Source: Hordeum vulgare subsp. vulgare
Lineage: Eukaryota; Streptophyta; Magnoliopsida; Poales; Poaceae
DNA length: 64,000 bases
Direction of reading: 5' to 3'
Assembly (NCBI RefSeq): GCF_904849725.1
Contig: NC_058518.1
Coordinates: 13,226,147-13,290,146, forward strand
The translations under genes were made by a program, and so were the position numbers. Shown piece by piece: positions 34,401-44,648 of this stretch. Position 1 is the stretch's first letter. Every line of letters starts with the position of its first letter. The notes under the pieces are model-generated. The model had not been told where the DNA came from. It searched no databases and saw nothing but the letters and a program-made list of their open reading frames with translations.

Positions 34401-34590
34401 AGATGCATGATCTATGGAGGAGGAGAGGGAAATAATTAGAAGGCAGGGACGGTGGAATTTTTCTTTCCTGCAGATGGCCGATGGAATAATACATCAACCA
34501 GATGCATACACCACGGAGGAGAGAGAAAGAATTAGGAGGCCGGGACGGTGGAATTTTTCTTTCCTGGGGATGGCCCGTGGAATAATACAT
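34401..34590. repeat. 99-bp tandem duplication in the Helitron
   Basis: Units 34401-34499 and 34500-about 34590 share agatgcat, ggaggagag, gggacggtggaatttttct and gtggaataatacat with a few changes. They lie near the Helitron's 5' end in its own orientation. Confidence 0.8.
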
Positions 34591-35673
34591 GCTAGTTATG
34601 ATCCAATCTACTCGGGGAAGGTTTGTGTATACCAAAAAAACAACTAAACGTGGCCGGTAGAGGTATTCATCTAACCGTAATAACTTTGGTCCCATCAAAT
34701 TAACGGCTCGTATTTTCTGATTAACATGGTAATTTCTTGGGAGTCTCTAATTAGCATAGTAATAGATTAAGGTTCTCCTTTTAATAAAGAACCGGACCAA
34801 CGCATTAACACTTGGTGAATACATGAACTCCTCATACTATGATCATCACCGGGAGTGGTTCCGGTTATTGTCACTCCGGGGTTGCCGGATCATAACACAT
34901 AGTAGATGACTACAACTTGCAAGATCGGATCTAAAACACACATATATTGGCGACAACATAATAATTTCAGATCTCAAATCATGGCACTCGGGCCCTAGTG
35001 ACAAGCATTAAGCATGACAAAGTAGTAGCAACATCAATCTCAGAACATAGTGTATACTAGGGATCAATCCCCGTCAAAACTAACTCGATTACATGATAGA
35101 TCTCATCCAACTCATCACCGTCCAGCAAGCCTACGAATAGATTACTCACGAACGGTGAAGAGCTTCATGGAATTGGTGATGAAGGAAGGTTGATGATGAC
35201 GATGGCGACGATCTCCCCTCTCTGGAGCCCAAAACGGACTCCAGATATGCCCTCCAGGGCAAGAACAGGATGTGGCGGCGCCTCCGTATCGTAAAACGCG
35301 ATGAACTCTTCTCCTTGATTTTTTTTCCGGGCGGAAGGGAATAAATAGAGCTGGAATTGGGGGCGGCGGAGCCACGTGGGCCCATGAAGACTGGTAGGCG
35401 CGGCCAGGGGGGTGGCCGCGCCTCCTGGGCTTGTGGCCCACGGGCTCACCCCCTGCGGTGGATCTTTGCACAGGTATTTTTCATATATTCCATAAAAATT
35501 CTCCGTAAATTTTCAATACATTCCGAGAACTTTTATTTCTGCACAAAAACAACACCATGGCAATTCTGCTGAAAATAGCGTCAGTCCGGGTTAGTTCCAT
35601 TCAAATCATGCAAATTAGAGTCCAAAACAAGGGCAAAAGAGTTCGGAAAAATAGATACGACGGAGACGTATCA

Positions 35674-35688
35674 ACTCCCTCAAGCTTA
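35674..35688 (-). promoter_or_regulatory. Polypurine tract of the right Athila-type unit
   Basis: On the minus strand taagcttgagggagt directly adjoins the middle LTR, with one change from the left unit's tract. Its presence here proves that a second interior begins right of the shared LTR. Confidence 0.8.
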
Positions 35689-37619
35689 AAGCCTTGCTTG
35701 TCCTCAAGCAATTCAGTTGACAAACTGAAAGAGAAAAAGAAAAACTTTTACAAACTCTCTTTGATCTTGTTGTTGCAACTATGTCTAACTCATAACCAGA
35801 ATTTCAGCAAGATCGCAAGTTCACCACATAAGCAAATGACAAGTAGGTCTCATGGTAAACTAATATCAATGGCATAATCAACTAGCGAGAAAATAATAAT
35901 AAGTTTCAGATACCAACACTTCAATCAAAACAAGCATGAAGCAATATGAATAGGTGGTATCTCGCTAACTCTTTCTGAGACCGCAAAACATAAATGCAGA
36001 GCACTTTCAAAGATCAAGGGCTGACTAAACATTGGAATTCATAGCAAAGAAGATGCAGTCATAGTCATACTCAATATCAGTCAAAAGCAAAGCATAAAAA
36101 TGACAGAGGTGCTCTCTAATTGGTGCTTTTATAAGAAGAGGATGACTCAATAGGAATATAAATTGACAGGCCCTTCACAGAGGGAAGCATTGATTTGTAG
36201 AGGTGCCAGAGCCTAAGCTTTGAAAACAGAAATAATAATTTTGGGTGGCATGCTTTCATTGTCAACGCAATGACCAAGAGTTTTCAACATCTTCCACGCT
36301 ACTCATGCTATAGGCGGTTCCCAAACAGAAAAGTAAAGTTTTAACTCCCCCACCACCAATCAATCACACTCCACGGCTAGCCGAATTCTCGGGTGCCGTC
36401 CATACCAACATCAATCCAGGGGGGTTTGTTTCACAGTTATGTTTTCGATTTGAGCGTGGAAATGGGCATTCCAATTATCGGCCCCTTTATCGTGAATGAT
36501 AGTGAATAAACACATATCGAGGATAACACGCCTAGCATGGAAGATACCGATAGCCCCTGTCACCACATGAGCGGTTCGGGCATACAAAACAGATTATTTC
36601 TTGAAGGGTAAGAGAATGGCACATGCAAATTTACTTGGAACGGCAGGTAGATACCGCAAATAGGTAGGTATGATGGACTCATATGGAACAACTTTGGGTT
36701 TATGGAAGTGGATGCACAAGCAGTATTCCGCTTAGTACAAGTGAAGGCTAGCAAAATACTGGGAAGTGACCAACTAGAGATCAACAACAGTCATCAAAAT
36801 GCATTGAGATTAACTAACATTGAGTGCAAGCATGAGTAGGACATAAATCACCATGAACATGAATATCATAGAGGCTATGTTGATTTTGTTTCAACTACAT
36901 GCATGAACATGTGCCAAGTCAAGCCACTTGAATCATTCAAAGGAGAATACCATCCTATCATACTACATCATAGTCATCTCAAAATTCATGTTGGCATTCA
37001 AGACAAACCATTATAAGCTCCTAGCTAATTAAGCATGGCATCAGAAACTATGATCTCTAAGTTGTCATTGCAAACATGGTTCTCTCATAACAAAGCTAAG
37101 TCTGGAACGATGAGCTAGTCATATTTACAAAAACAAAATAGATTGAGTTCATACGAGCTTTTCCAATCTCAGTTACTTCATCATATATCGTCATTATTGC
37201 CTTTCACTTGGACGACCGAACGATGTGAACAATAATAAGAGTGCCCGTGCATTGGACTTAAGATGGAATCTGCAAGCAAACACAAATGAGAAGACAAAGT
37301 AATATGGCTCTTTAACAGATAAACATATATGCATGCGAGAGCCACTAAACATTGTAACCATGGTCTTCTACCTTGACCCAAAGAAAAAGAAAACTATTTA
37401 CATGGGAAAGCTCCCAACAAGCAAAAGAAGAAAGGAAAATCTTTTTGGGTTTTCTCAAAAGGACACAAAAAGAAGAAAACAAGAAAACGAAATTAAACTA
37501 GCATGGATGATACAGTGGCAAAGTGTGAACACCGACTAACAAGGTGAAAGTGTAAGCAAGAATATAAAGTCGGTGAGAACACGTACTCCCCCAAGCTTAG
37601 GCTTTTGGCCTAACTTGGT
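35689..37619 (-). other. Non-coding 3' interior of the right Athila-type unit
   Basis: Collinear with 22415-24275 at a few percent divergence. It includes the 109-bp segment missing from the left unit and a small insertion near 36720-36765. There is no supportable gene. Confidence 0.65.
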
Positions 37620-38771
37620 CTACTCCCAAGGTTGGAAGTAACCATCTCCGGGATACTCCGGAGTGGACTGAGGATGCCACTGCTGTGTGAGCTCCTCTGG
37701 CTCCCACTGATAAATTGGCGTCTGGTACTCGACTGGCGGCTCGGCCACGGGCGCCTGTGGTTGGGCTATGCCCCAATATGCGTAGATGTCCGAGGGCATG
37801 ATAATGTACCTGCCTGTATAAAGCTTGTACAAAGAAGGAGCAGGCAAAGTAATAGTCTCTCGAGTACCCTGACTAAATACCAGGTTATAAATCATCCTTC
37901 TACTAACATCTCTATCCAGAAAATATGGCGAACCATGCTATCATAATCTAGAGATATCTGAGGAAGAAGAGTCTCTTCTTCCTCGTCCAGTCTAATAGGT
38001 ATCTCAAAGTGTCTAGCAAGACGAGTAGCATAGATACCTCCATAGACGACGCCTTTAGAGCGGTTCATGTTCAATCGTTGAGTTACTATAGCGCCCAAGC
38101 TATAAGTTTTATCGTTATAAAGGGCTTCGCGCAAAACCGCAAGATCTGGAGAGCTAAGTGCTCCAGCTTTCCCACAGCCAATTAAACATTTTCCCACAAA
38201 TAATGCGAAGTACCGAAGCACGGGAAAATATATGCTAGCAGCTCTAGCGCAAGACACTCCTCTCCTCTCCTACAACAATAGTATCTATGAAAGCCTCCAA
38301 GTACCATGGACGAGGATGATGAATATCCCCAACGTAAGGTAATTTGCAAACACTGCAAAAATCCTGAAGTGACATGCGCTGGGATATCATATAACATAAA
38401 CTCAACCATAGGAGGATTCTTCCTCGGATAAAAATTGAAGCTTTGAACGAAAATATTAGTGAGGAGGAGGTATTGTGGACACTTATCTTCAACGAAGGCG
38501 ATAAGGCTGCGTTCTCCACCAAGTAATAAAAGTCCTCATAAAGTCGAGTGGCGCGTAGGAATACATCGCTTCGCCACTCGCACGCTCGAACTTCTGCAAC
38601 TCGAGGGAACAAATACTTGGGTTTATTCTTCTCATCCTCCTTGGGGTCACGGCTTGAAGAGCCTCTCAAGAACCTCCTCATATTTTCCTTTTCTTTCTCT
38701 GAAAATTTCTGAATATTTTTAGAGGCTTCGAAAGAAAAGTGAGTAAGTATCAACCAAACTCGTAGCAACAA
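37620..38771 (-). pseudogene. Athila-type ORF of the right unit, frameshifted
   Basis: The same protein as at 24276-25353, in three frame pieces: 38771-38244, 38257-37892 and 37895-37620. The last piece extends past the left unit's stop through PEELTQQWHPQSTPEYPGD to a stop beside the polypurine-proximal region. Frame changes differ in part from the left copy, so some damage came after duplication. Confidence 0.72.
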
Positions 38772-39064
38772 CTCCTACAAGTGCCTAGAGACCATATCAT
38801 GCGTCAAAACTACTTGGGACCAGTTAAAATTAGCATGCAAAGCTCAAGAACAGGGTCACCAAGGCAGCAAGAATATGCGAAGGATAAAGCACTAGAGCAA
38901 AAACAAATTGGACCAATGGAGGAGTCACTTACCAAGGAGCAATTTCCCCAAAACGGTTCGGAGAATGGTGCTTTGAGCAAGGAGATCGAAAATCACAGCC
39001 GAAGGAGCAAGAACACGGGTTTGAGCTGCGAAACGATTTTTTCTGAAGGTAGGAGAAGTAGATG

Positions 39065-39290
39065 GGAGATGGAATGAGTGGAGGGGGTGCACTCGGGCCC
39101 CACAAGCCAGGTAGGCGCGGCCAGGGGGTGCCCGCGCCTCCAGGGCTTGTGGCCCACTGGTGTGGGCCCCGGACCAGCTCTGAGTCCCAGTATTTTTCAA
39201 AACTTCCAGAAAAAATCATATTCGATTTTCAGGACCATCGGAGAACTTTTATTTTCGGGGTACTTTTCTCCGGGACGCTAAAACAGAAAA
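39065..39290 (-). promoter_or_regulatory. U3-like module of the right unit
   Basis: The second copy of the LTR-like block ahead of the Athila-type ORF: ggaatgagtg, cgggccccacaag, aggtaggcgcgg, cagggggtg, cttgtggcccactgg. It supports the module as an old, inherited part of the element rather than a local accident. Confidence 0.58.
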
Positions 39291-39486
39291 CAGGGAAAAC
39301 TAACCTAACTCTATCATTTTTCTTCTAAGTAACCAAAGGTGAAAGCTTGAAACAGAGGTTTGTGACTCCTCGATTCATCCATCTCATGGTCATCGAAAGA
39401 AATCCGTCAATAAGATTGATCAAATCTCCTTGACAAAACCTTTTCGAATCACAAAAGGAAACAAAGAATTTTCGAATAGTCACTAG

Positions 39487-39906
39487 GTCACCTCAATGGG
39501 GATGTGGATCTCCCCAACAAGCAAATCATACTTCATCTTAACAAGAGGTATAGGGCATTCAAAGCTCCCAATAGGAATTGATGAAGTTTTTTTGATGGCA
39601 TTGATGCAATGTACTCGATATTGTTTCTTCGAAAAGTGCACCGTATGCTCAATACCATTGACATGGAAAGTGACATTGCCATTGTTGCAATCTATAACAG
39701 CCCCTACGGTGTTTTAAAAGGGTCTTCCGAGAATGACCGCCATGGCATCATCCTCGGGAATATCCAGGATAACAAAGTCCGTTAAGATAGTAACGTTAGC
39801 AACCACAACAGGCACATCCTCGCAAATACCGATAGGGAAAGCAGTTGATTTGTCGGCCATTTGCAGAGAGATTTCAGTAGGTGTCAACTTATCTAGTTCA
39901 AGCCTA
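39487..39906 (-). pseudogene. C-terminal protease fragment of the right unit, with stop
   Basis: Homologous to 26068-26488. A T-run change (gttttaaaagg against gtttaaaaagg, about 39713) makes a stop in the middle of the frame, and an indel near its end alters the reading. As in the left unit it is cut by the CACTA element at the same codon. Confidence 0.75.
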
Positions 39907-42305
39907 CACTACAAGAAATAAGGTCAATTATGACTCCCTATATTGGTCATAGATTCGTCATTGTTGTCGTTTATTGACCTTTTTTTGACCAAATTTACAA
40001 CGTCAACAGTTGGCCGTCAAGAATGAACAAACATGACCTTTCTAAAATTTTGGTCACATGTCTCTATCGACCAAAATTTTGGTTTGGTCATTACCAATTT
40101 GTGTGAGCCACGTAGGATCTGATGTGGCCAAGCTGACTTGGCATTGCTAGTGACCAAATGAAATCATCATAAATTTGAGATCCATGTCCATCAATCTAGC
40201 TACATGGGCCTGGCCCAATACCTATTTTACTATTGAAAATGTCTGATTTGTTTGGGTTGAAGCATTTTTTTTTGCTAGAAGCATGCATATCTTAGGATAG
40301 GCCCATTAAAAATAAGTATAACAGAATAAAAGATTGCAAATAAAATGTATATTTCATTTCAGTAGCATATCACATCAAATACAATACATCATCCACCGAC
40401 TCCACGCATTAAGGTTCAACGCCTAACAAGGGCACATCAAAATAATTTTACATATGCACAAGAGAATACTTCTGCAAGTGCAAGTGCACAGAAAAGGGAC
40501 CTAACAAGTGTACAATCACACATAAAGAGAGTTCCATAAAGATTGGATGAGAACCACAAGTTTCTTCTCATCCTCTTCCTCCTCACAATGTGCTCTTGCC
40601 ATTGCCGCCTGCAAGAAGAAAATTGATGGTAAGGCTTCCAGACCAAGGAAACTAGTAAAATTGCACGCACAATATATTTTATTGAAGGCTATCCAAAGAA
40701 AGCAATCAGGGGTAACGGAAAAGTATATGGATCTGTATTTTATTAACTCAAAACGTGTATAGATTCCCTTGCTTGTTTGTAAAGAGGTGTGATGACAATC
40801 GAATACTACTTCGTTAAGCATACTCTCGTTCTGAACGAAGATACAACTTTTACTTCTGAGTTGTACTAGATATATACCCGCAAATAAAACAGTACATGGT
40901 ATATACGTGCAAATTAAACAGGACATGGTATATACCCGCAAATAAAACAGTACATGGTATATACTCAGCAAAAAATACTAGGAGTAGTTTATAACCTCTT
41001 ATCAAAACAAAGTATATAGCTAGAAAAAAGTGAAATAAAAAAGTAAATGTGGTTAATTAGTTTTACAAGCAGTATATACTCCTAGTCTAATCTCAAAAGG
41101 TAGTACATATATGCACCTTTTAATCTTTCTGCCTTGAGCCATCAGCCTGGAAGGAAAGATTTGTACTATTTGGTTGCAAGTACTAAACTATATACTACTA
41201 CATGCATGAATATACCACATTTTCAATGGATATATTCATATTACAGATGAACATACTCTATATTTTAGTTTCAAAAAAAGAACACACACTATATTTTAAT
41301 TGTGGAAATACAACTATACTCATACTGCATAGCAATATCCTCCACTTATAATAAATAATTTCACTAGAAAAAGAACATACATCCACATTTCGTACGTGCG
41401 AGTGCAGACGGTGACATGTACTAGTATGTTTCACATTCATGTTCATGTCTGGGTGAGTATAGTAGCATATATTACTTCCGATGGAAAAAATCATGAGAAA
41501 GGTGTTTATATATACTGCCATACTTGTTCGAAAGCTGACCAGTAACAGATACTTCCTAGATGGAAGGGATAAGGCAAGTCACACATGCAAATTAGCATAT
41601 ATTTTTTCTATTAGTCTATTTTATTGATAACGGAGTATAGTTTTATTTCATTTATGTACTGGTAATAGTCATGAAGGAAAGCACGCATTACTACTATGAA
41701 TTGAAGGTCTTTTCCACACCTGTGCTGATAACTTTTGCTTGAACAGCTATAGTACATATGTGAATAGGTTGCGCCAGTAAGCTTCATCACACTGTAACAA
41801 AACGAAAGGGCCACTTGAGGCGCGGTCGAGGGTGGCGATGGTGAACGTGCACGTCCTCGACGTAGTGGATCAGATCTGGGAGACATGAATATGGGCGATT
41901 GAGAGAAAGGGGCTGCACAAGAGAAGGTCAATGAGGACGCACCATGAGCGAGGTACCTTTGATGTTGATGCAGGTCCACGTCTCGAAGACTGTCGATCTG
42001 CGTTCGCAACCGCCGTAGCCATGAACCGTATACGTAGCTGCTGCTGCACCAATCGGGAGAACAAGAGAGGACGGCAGGGCAACAAGATTATTGTTCGCTC
42101 CTGTAGGGGGTAGGGATGTGGAAGGGGATGAATGAGTCGTTGATTGGGGCGATGGAAGAGTGGTAGGGGCGGCGACGGGATGATGGAGGGAAAGGAAGAG
42201 TGCGGCGACGGGATGGAGGAGGATGTGGATGTGCCTAGGGTTAGGGATCGAACAGATAATGGGTTTGCTTATTGGGCTTTTGGTCCAGAGCGCAAAGTGA
42301 AAATT
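39907..42305. mobile_element. Non-autonomous CACTA element, copy B, truncated by BARE
   Basis: It starts CACTACAAGAAATA after cta and matches copy A along its length. It is cut at 42305 by the outer BARE LTR; the missing right part corresponds to about 28176-29013. It has an extra 672 bp (about 41065-41736) flanked by tttt that copy A lacks. That fits a microhomology deletion in copy A, though an insertion here is possible. Confidence 0.85.
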
Positions 42306-43379
42306 GTTGGAATTATGCCCTAGAAGCAATAATAAATATAGTTATTATTATAATTCCTGTATCAAGATAATCGTTTATTATCCATAATATAATTGTATTG
42401 AATGAAGACTTATATACATGTTTGGATACATAGACAAAACACTGTCCCTAGCAAGCCTCTAGTTGGCTAGCCAGTTGATCAAAGATAGTCAGGGTCTTCT
42501 GATTATATACAAGGTGTTGTTGCTTGATAACTGGATCACGTCATTAGGAGAATCACGTGATGGACTAGACCCAAACTAATAGACATAGCATGTTGGTCGT
42601 GTCATTTTGTTACTACTGTTTTCTGCGTGTCAATTATTTGTTCCTATGACCATGAGATCATATAACTCACTGACACCGGAGGAATGCTTTGTGTGTATCA
42701 AACGTCGCAACGTAACTGGGTGACTATAAAGATGCTCTACAGGTATCTCCGAAGGTGTTCGTTGAGTTAGTATGGATCGAGACTGGGATTTGTCACTCCG
42801 TGTGAAGGAGAGGTATCTCGGGGCCCACTCGGTAATACAACATCACACACAAACCTTACAAGAAATGTGACTTACTATAAGTTGCGGGATCTTGTATTAC
42901 GGAACGAGTAAAGAGACTTGCCGGTAAACGAGATTGAAATAGGTACGCGGATACTGATGAACGAATCTCGGGCAAGTAACATACCGAAGGACAAAGGGAA
43001 TGACATACGAGATTATATGAATCCTTGGCACTGAGGTTCAAACGATAAGATCTTCGTAGAATATGTGGGATCCAAAATGGGCATCCAGGTCCCGCTATTG
43101 GATATTGACCGAGGAGTCACTCGGGTCATGTCTACATAGTTCTAGAACCCGCAGGGTCTGCACACTTAAGGTTCGACGTTGTTTTATGCGTATTTGAGTT
43201 ATATGGTTGGTTACCGAATGTTGTTCGGAGTCCCGGATGAGATCACGGACGTCACGAGGGTTTACGGAATGGTCCGGAAACGAAGATTGATATATAGGAT
43301 GACCTCATTTGATTACCGGAAGGTTTTCGGAGTTACCGGGAATGTACCGGGAATGACGAATGGGTTCCGGGTGTTCACC

Positions 43380-43397
43380 GGGGGGGGGGGGGGGGGG
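43380..43397. repeat. Run of 18 G
   Basis: A poly-G run in the LTR, where the inner BARE LTRs have only about six G. It is a likely slippage expansion or a sequencing/assembly weak point. Confidence 0.8.
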
Positions 43398-43649
43398 CAA
43401 CCCACCCCGGGGAAGCCCATAGGCCTTGGGGTGGCGCACCAGCCCTTGGTGGGCTGGTGGGACAGCCCAAGAAGGCCCTATGCGCCAAGGATAGAAAATC
43501 AAAGAGAAAAAAAAAGAGGTGGGAAAGGAGAGAAGGACTCCACTTTCCAATCCTAGTTGGACTAGGATTGAAGGAGGACTCCTCCTCCCCTTGGTGCGCA
43601 GCCCTTGGGGCTCCTTGAGCCTCAAGGCAAGCCTCCCCTCCCTCCTCCT

Positions 43650-43657
43650 ATATATAT
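43650..43657 (+). promoter_or_regulatory. TATA box of the outer BARE 5' LTR
   Basis: The sequence tatatata follows a C/T-rich run, at the position of the known BARE LTR promoter TATA. Confidence 0.6.
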
Positions 43658-44119
43658 GGAGCAATTAGGGCTGATTTGAGACAACTTTTCAAGAGCAGCC
43701 CGACCACATACCTCCACGGTTTTACCTCTAGATCGCGTTTCTGCGGAGCTCGGGCGGAGCCCGGACGAGATTAGATCACCACCAAACTCCGGAGCACCGT
43801 TACGCTGCCGGAGAACTCATCTACCTCTCCGTCTCTCTTGCTGGATTAAGAAGGCCGAGATCATCGTCGAGTTGTACGTGTGCTGAACGCGGAGGTGCCG
43901 TCCGTTCGGCACTAGATCGTGGGACGGACCGCGGGACGGTTCGTGGGACGGTTTGCGGGGCGGATCGAGGGACGTGAGGACGTTCCACTACATCAACCAC
44001 GTTCACTAACGCTTCTGCTGTGCGATCTACAAGGGTACGTAGATCGGAAATCCCCTCTCATAGATGGACATCACCATGATAGGTCTTCGTGCGCGTAGGA
44101 AAATTTTTGTTTCCCATGC

Positions 44120-44207
44120 ATAGATGTCTTCTCGAGTAGAACACAAAAGTTTTTGTGGGCGGTGATGTGCGTTTTTCTGCCCTCCTTAGTCTTTTCTTGA
44201 TTCCGCG
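44120..44207 (+). other. Start of outer BARE leader
   Basis: This matches the leader of the inner BARE (tagatgtcttctcgagtaga, tgtgggcggtgatgtgcg). It ends with ccgcg (44203-44207), the target site of the inverted Sukkula LTR. Confidence 0.8.
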
Positions 44208-44648
44208 TGTCACGCCGAGATGCGACCCTATCCCCAATTTGGCACGAAGGCCTCGTCAGGGATAGAAGCGCATCTCGTCGTGTCGCAAGAATGGATATCG
44301 TTACAAGTACATGTACTGAAGAGGAGAGATATATAAAGAGTTGGCTTACACTCGCCACAAGCTACATCAGAGTCACATCAGTACATTACATAATCATCAA
44401 GAGTAAGAGCAGGGTCCGACTACGGACGAAAATAAACGACAAAAGAAGAACGACGTCCATCCTTGCTATCCCAGGCTGCCGGCCTGGAACCCATCCTAGA
44501 TCGATGAAGAAGAAGAAGAAGAAGAAGAAGCAACTCCAAATGATCAAACAACGCGCTCGCGTCACGTAGCCTTTACCTGTACCTGCAACTGGTGTTGTAG
44601 TAATCTGTGAGCCACAGGGGACTCAGCAATCTCATTTCCAAAGGTATC

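Larger units (their letters stand above)
32235..34766 (-). mobile_element. Non-autonomous Helitron inserted in the middle Athila-type LTR
   Basis: The left LTR gives the empty site gggata/ttaagg. Here the same site is split as gggata + CTAGTCATAAAC ... AATAGA + ttaagg. Read on the minus strand the element starts TCTATTACTATGCTAATTAG, ends with a hairpin (CGTGC GCAT GCACG) about ten bases before CTAG, and sits between A and T with no target duplication: all standard Helitron signs. No Rep/helicase frame is present. It contains an AT microsatellite, a Stowaway MITE, a 99-bp tandem duplication and a short exon-like fragment. Confidence 0.87.
31516..35673 (-). repeat. Middle Athila-type LTR shared by both units, carrying a Helitron
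   Basis: It has the same ends as the left LTR (tgttgacaatcgg on the left, gacgtatca on the right in plus-strand terms). With the 2532-bp Helitron removed it is 1626 bp. A primer-binding site lies to its left and a polypurine tract to its right. It is therefore at once the 5' LTR of the left unit and the 3' LTR of the right unit. Its first 190 bases differ from the left LTR at about nine positions. Confidence 0.85.
20778..42305 (-). mobile_element. Tandem Athila-type gypsy array: LTR - interior - LTR - interior
   Basis: On the minus strand two consecutive units share one middle LTR. The left unit is complete in outline: LTR 20778-22399, interior 22400-31515, LTR 31516-35673. Immediately right of that LTR a second polypurine tract and interior begin (35674 onward) and match the first interior in order. 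Both interiors have the same CACTA insertion in the protease. The order gag - protease - Athila-type ORF, with no reverse transcriptase or integrase, marks a non-autonomous derivative. The second unit is cut at 42305 by a BARE element, so its gag and outer LTR are absent from the window. Clade assignment rests on the tRNA-Asp-type PBS, the gag and the Athila ORF. I cannot name the family with certainty (Sabrina/Fatima-like). Confidence 0.82.
42306..44119 (+). repeat. 5' LTR of the outer BARE element, end deleted
   Basis: Collinear with the inner BARE LTR from tgttggaattatgcc to tttcccatgc, where it jumps to tagatgtcttctcg of the leader. The missing segment lies between two catgc words in the inner element, so LTR end and primer-binding site were lost by recombination between 5-bp repeats. 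It contains an 18-G run and a TATA-rich promoter. Confidence 0.87.

Noticed and set aside
43179..43664. Frames of 119-125 residues in the outer BARE LTR, with relatives in the inner LTRs
   Set aside because: LTR sequence; the frames are not kept in length or phase among the LTR copies.
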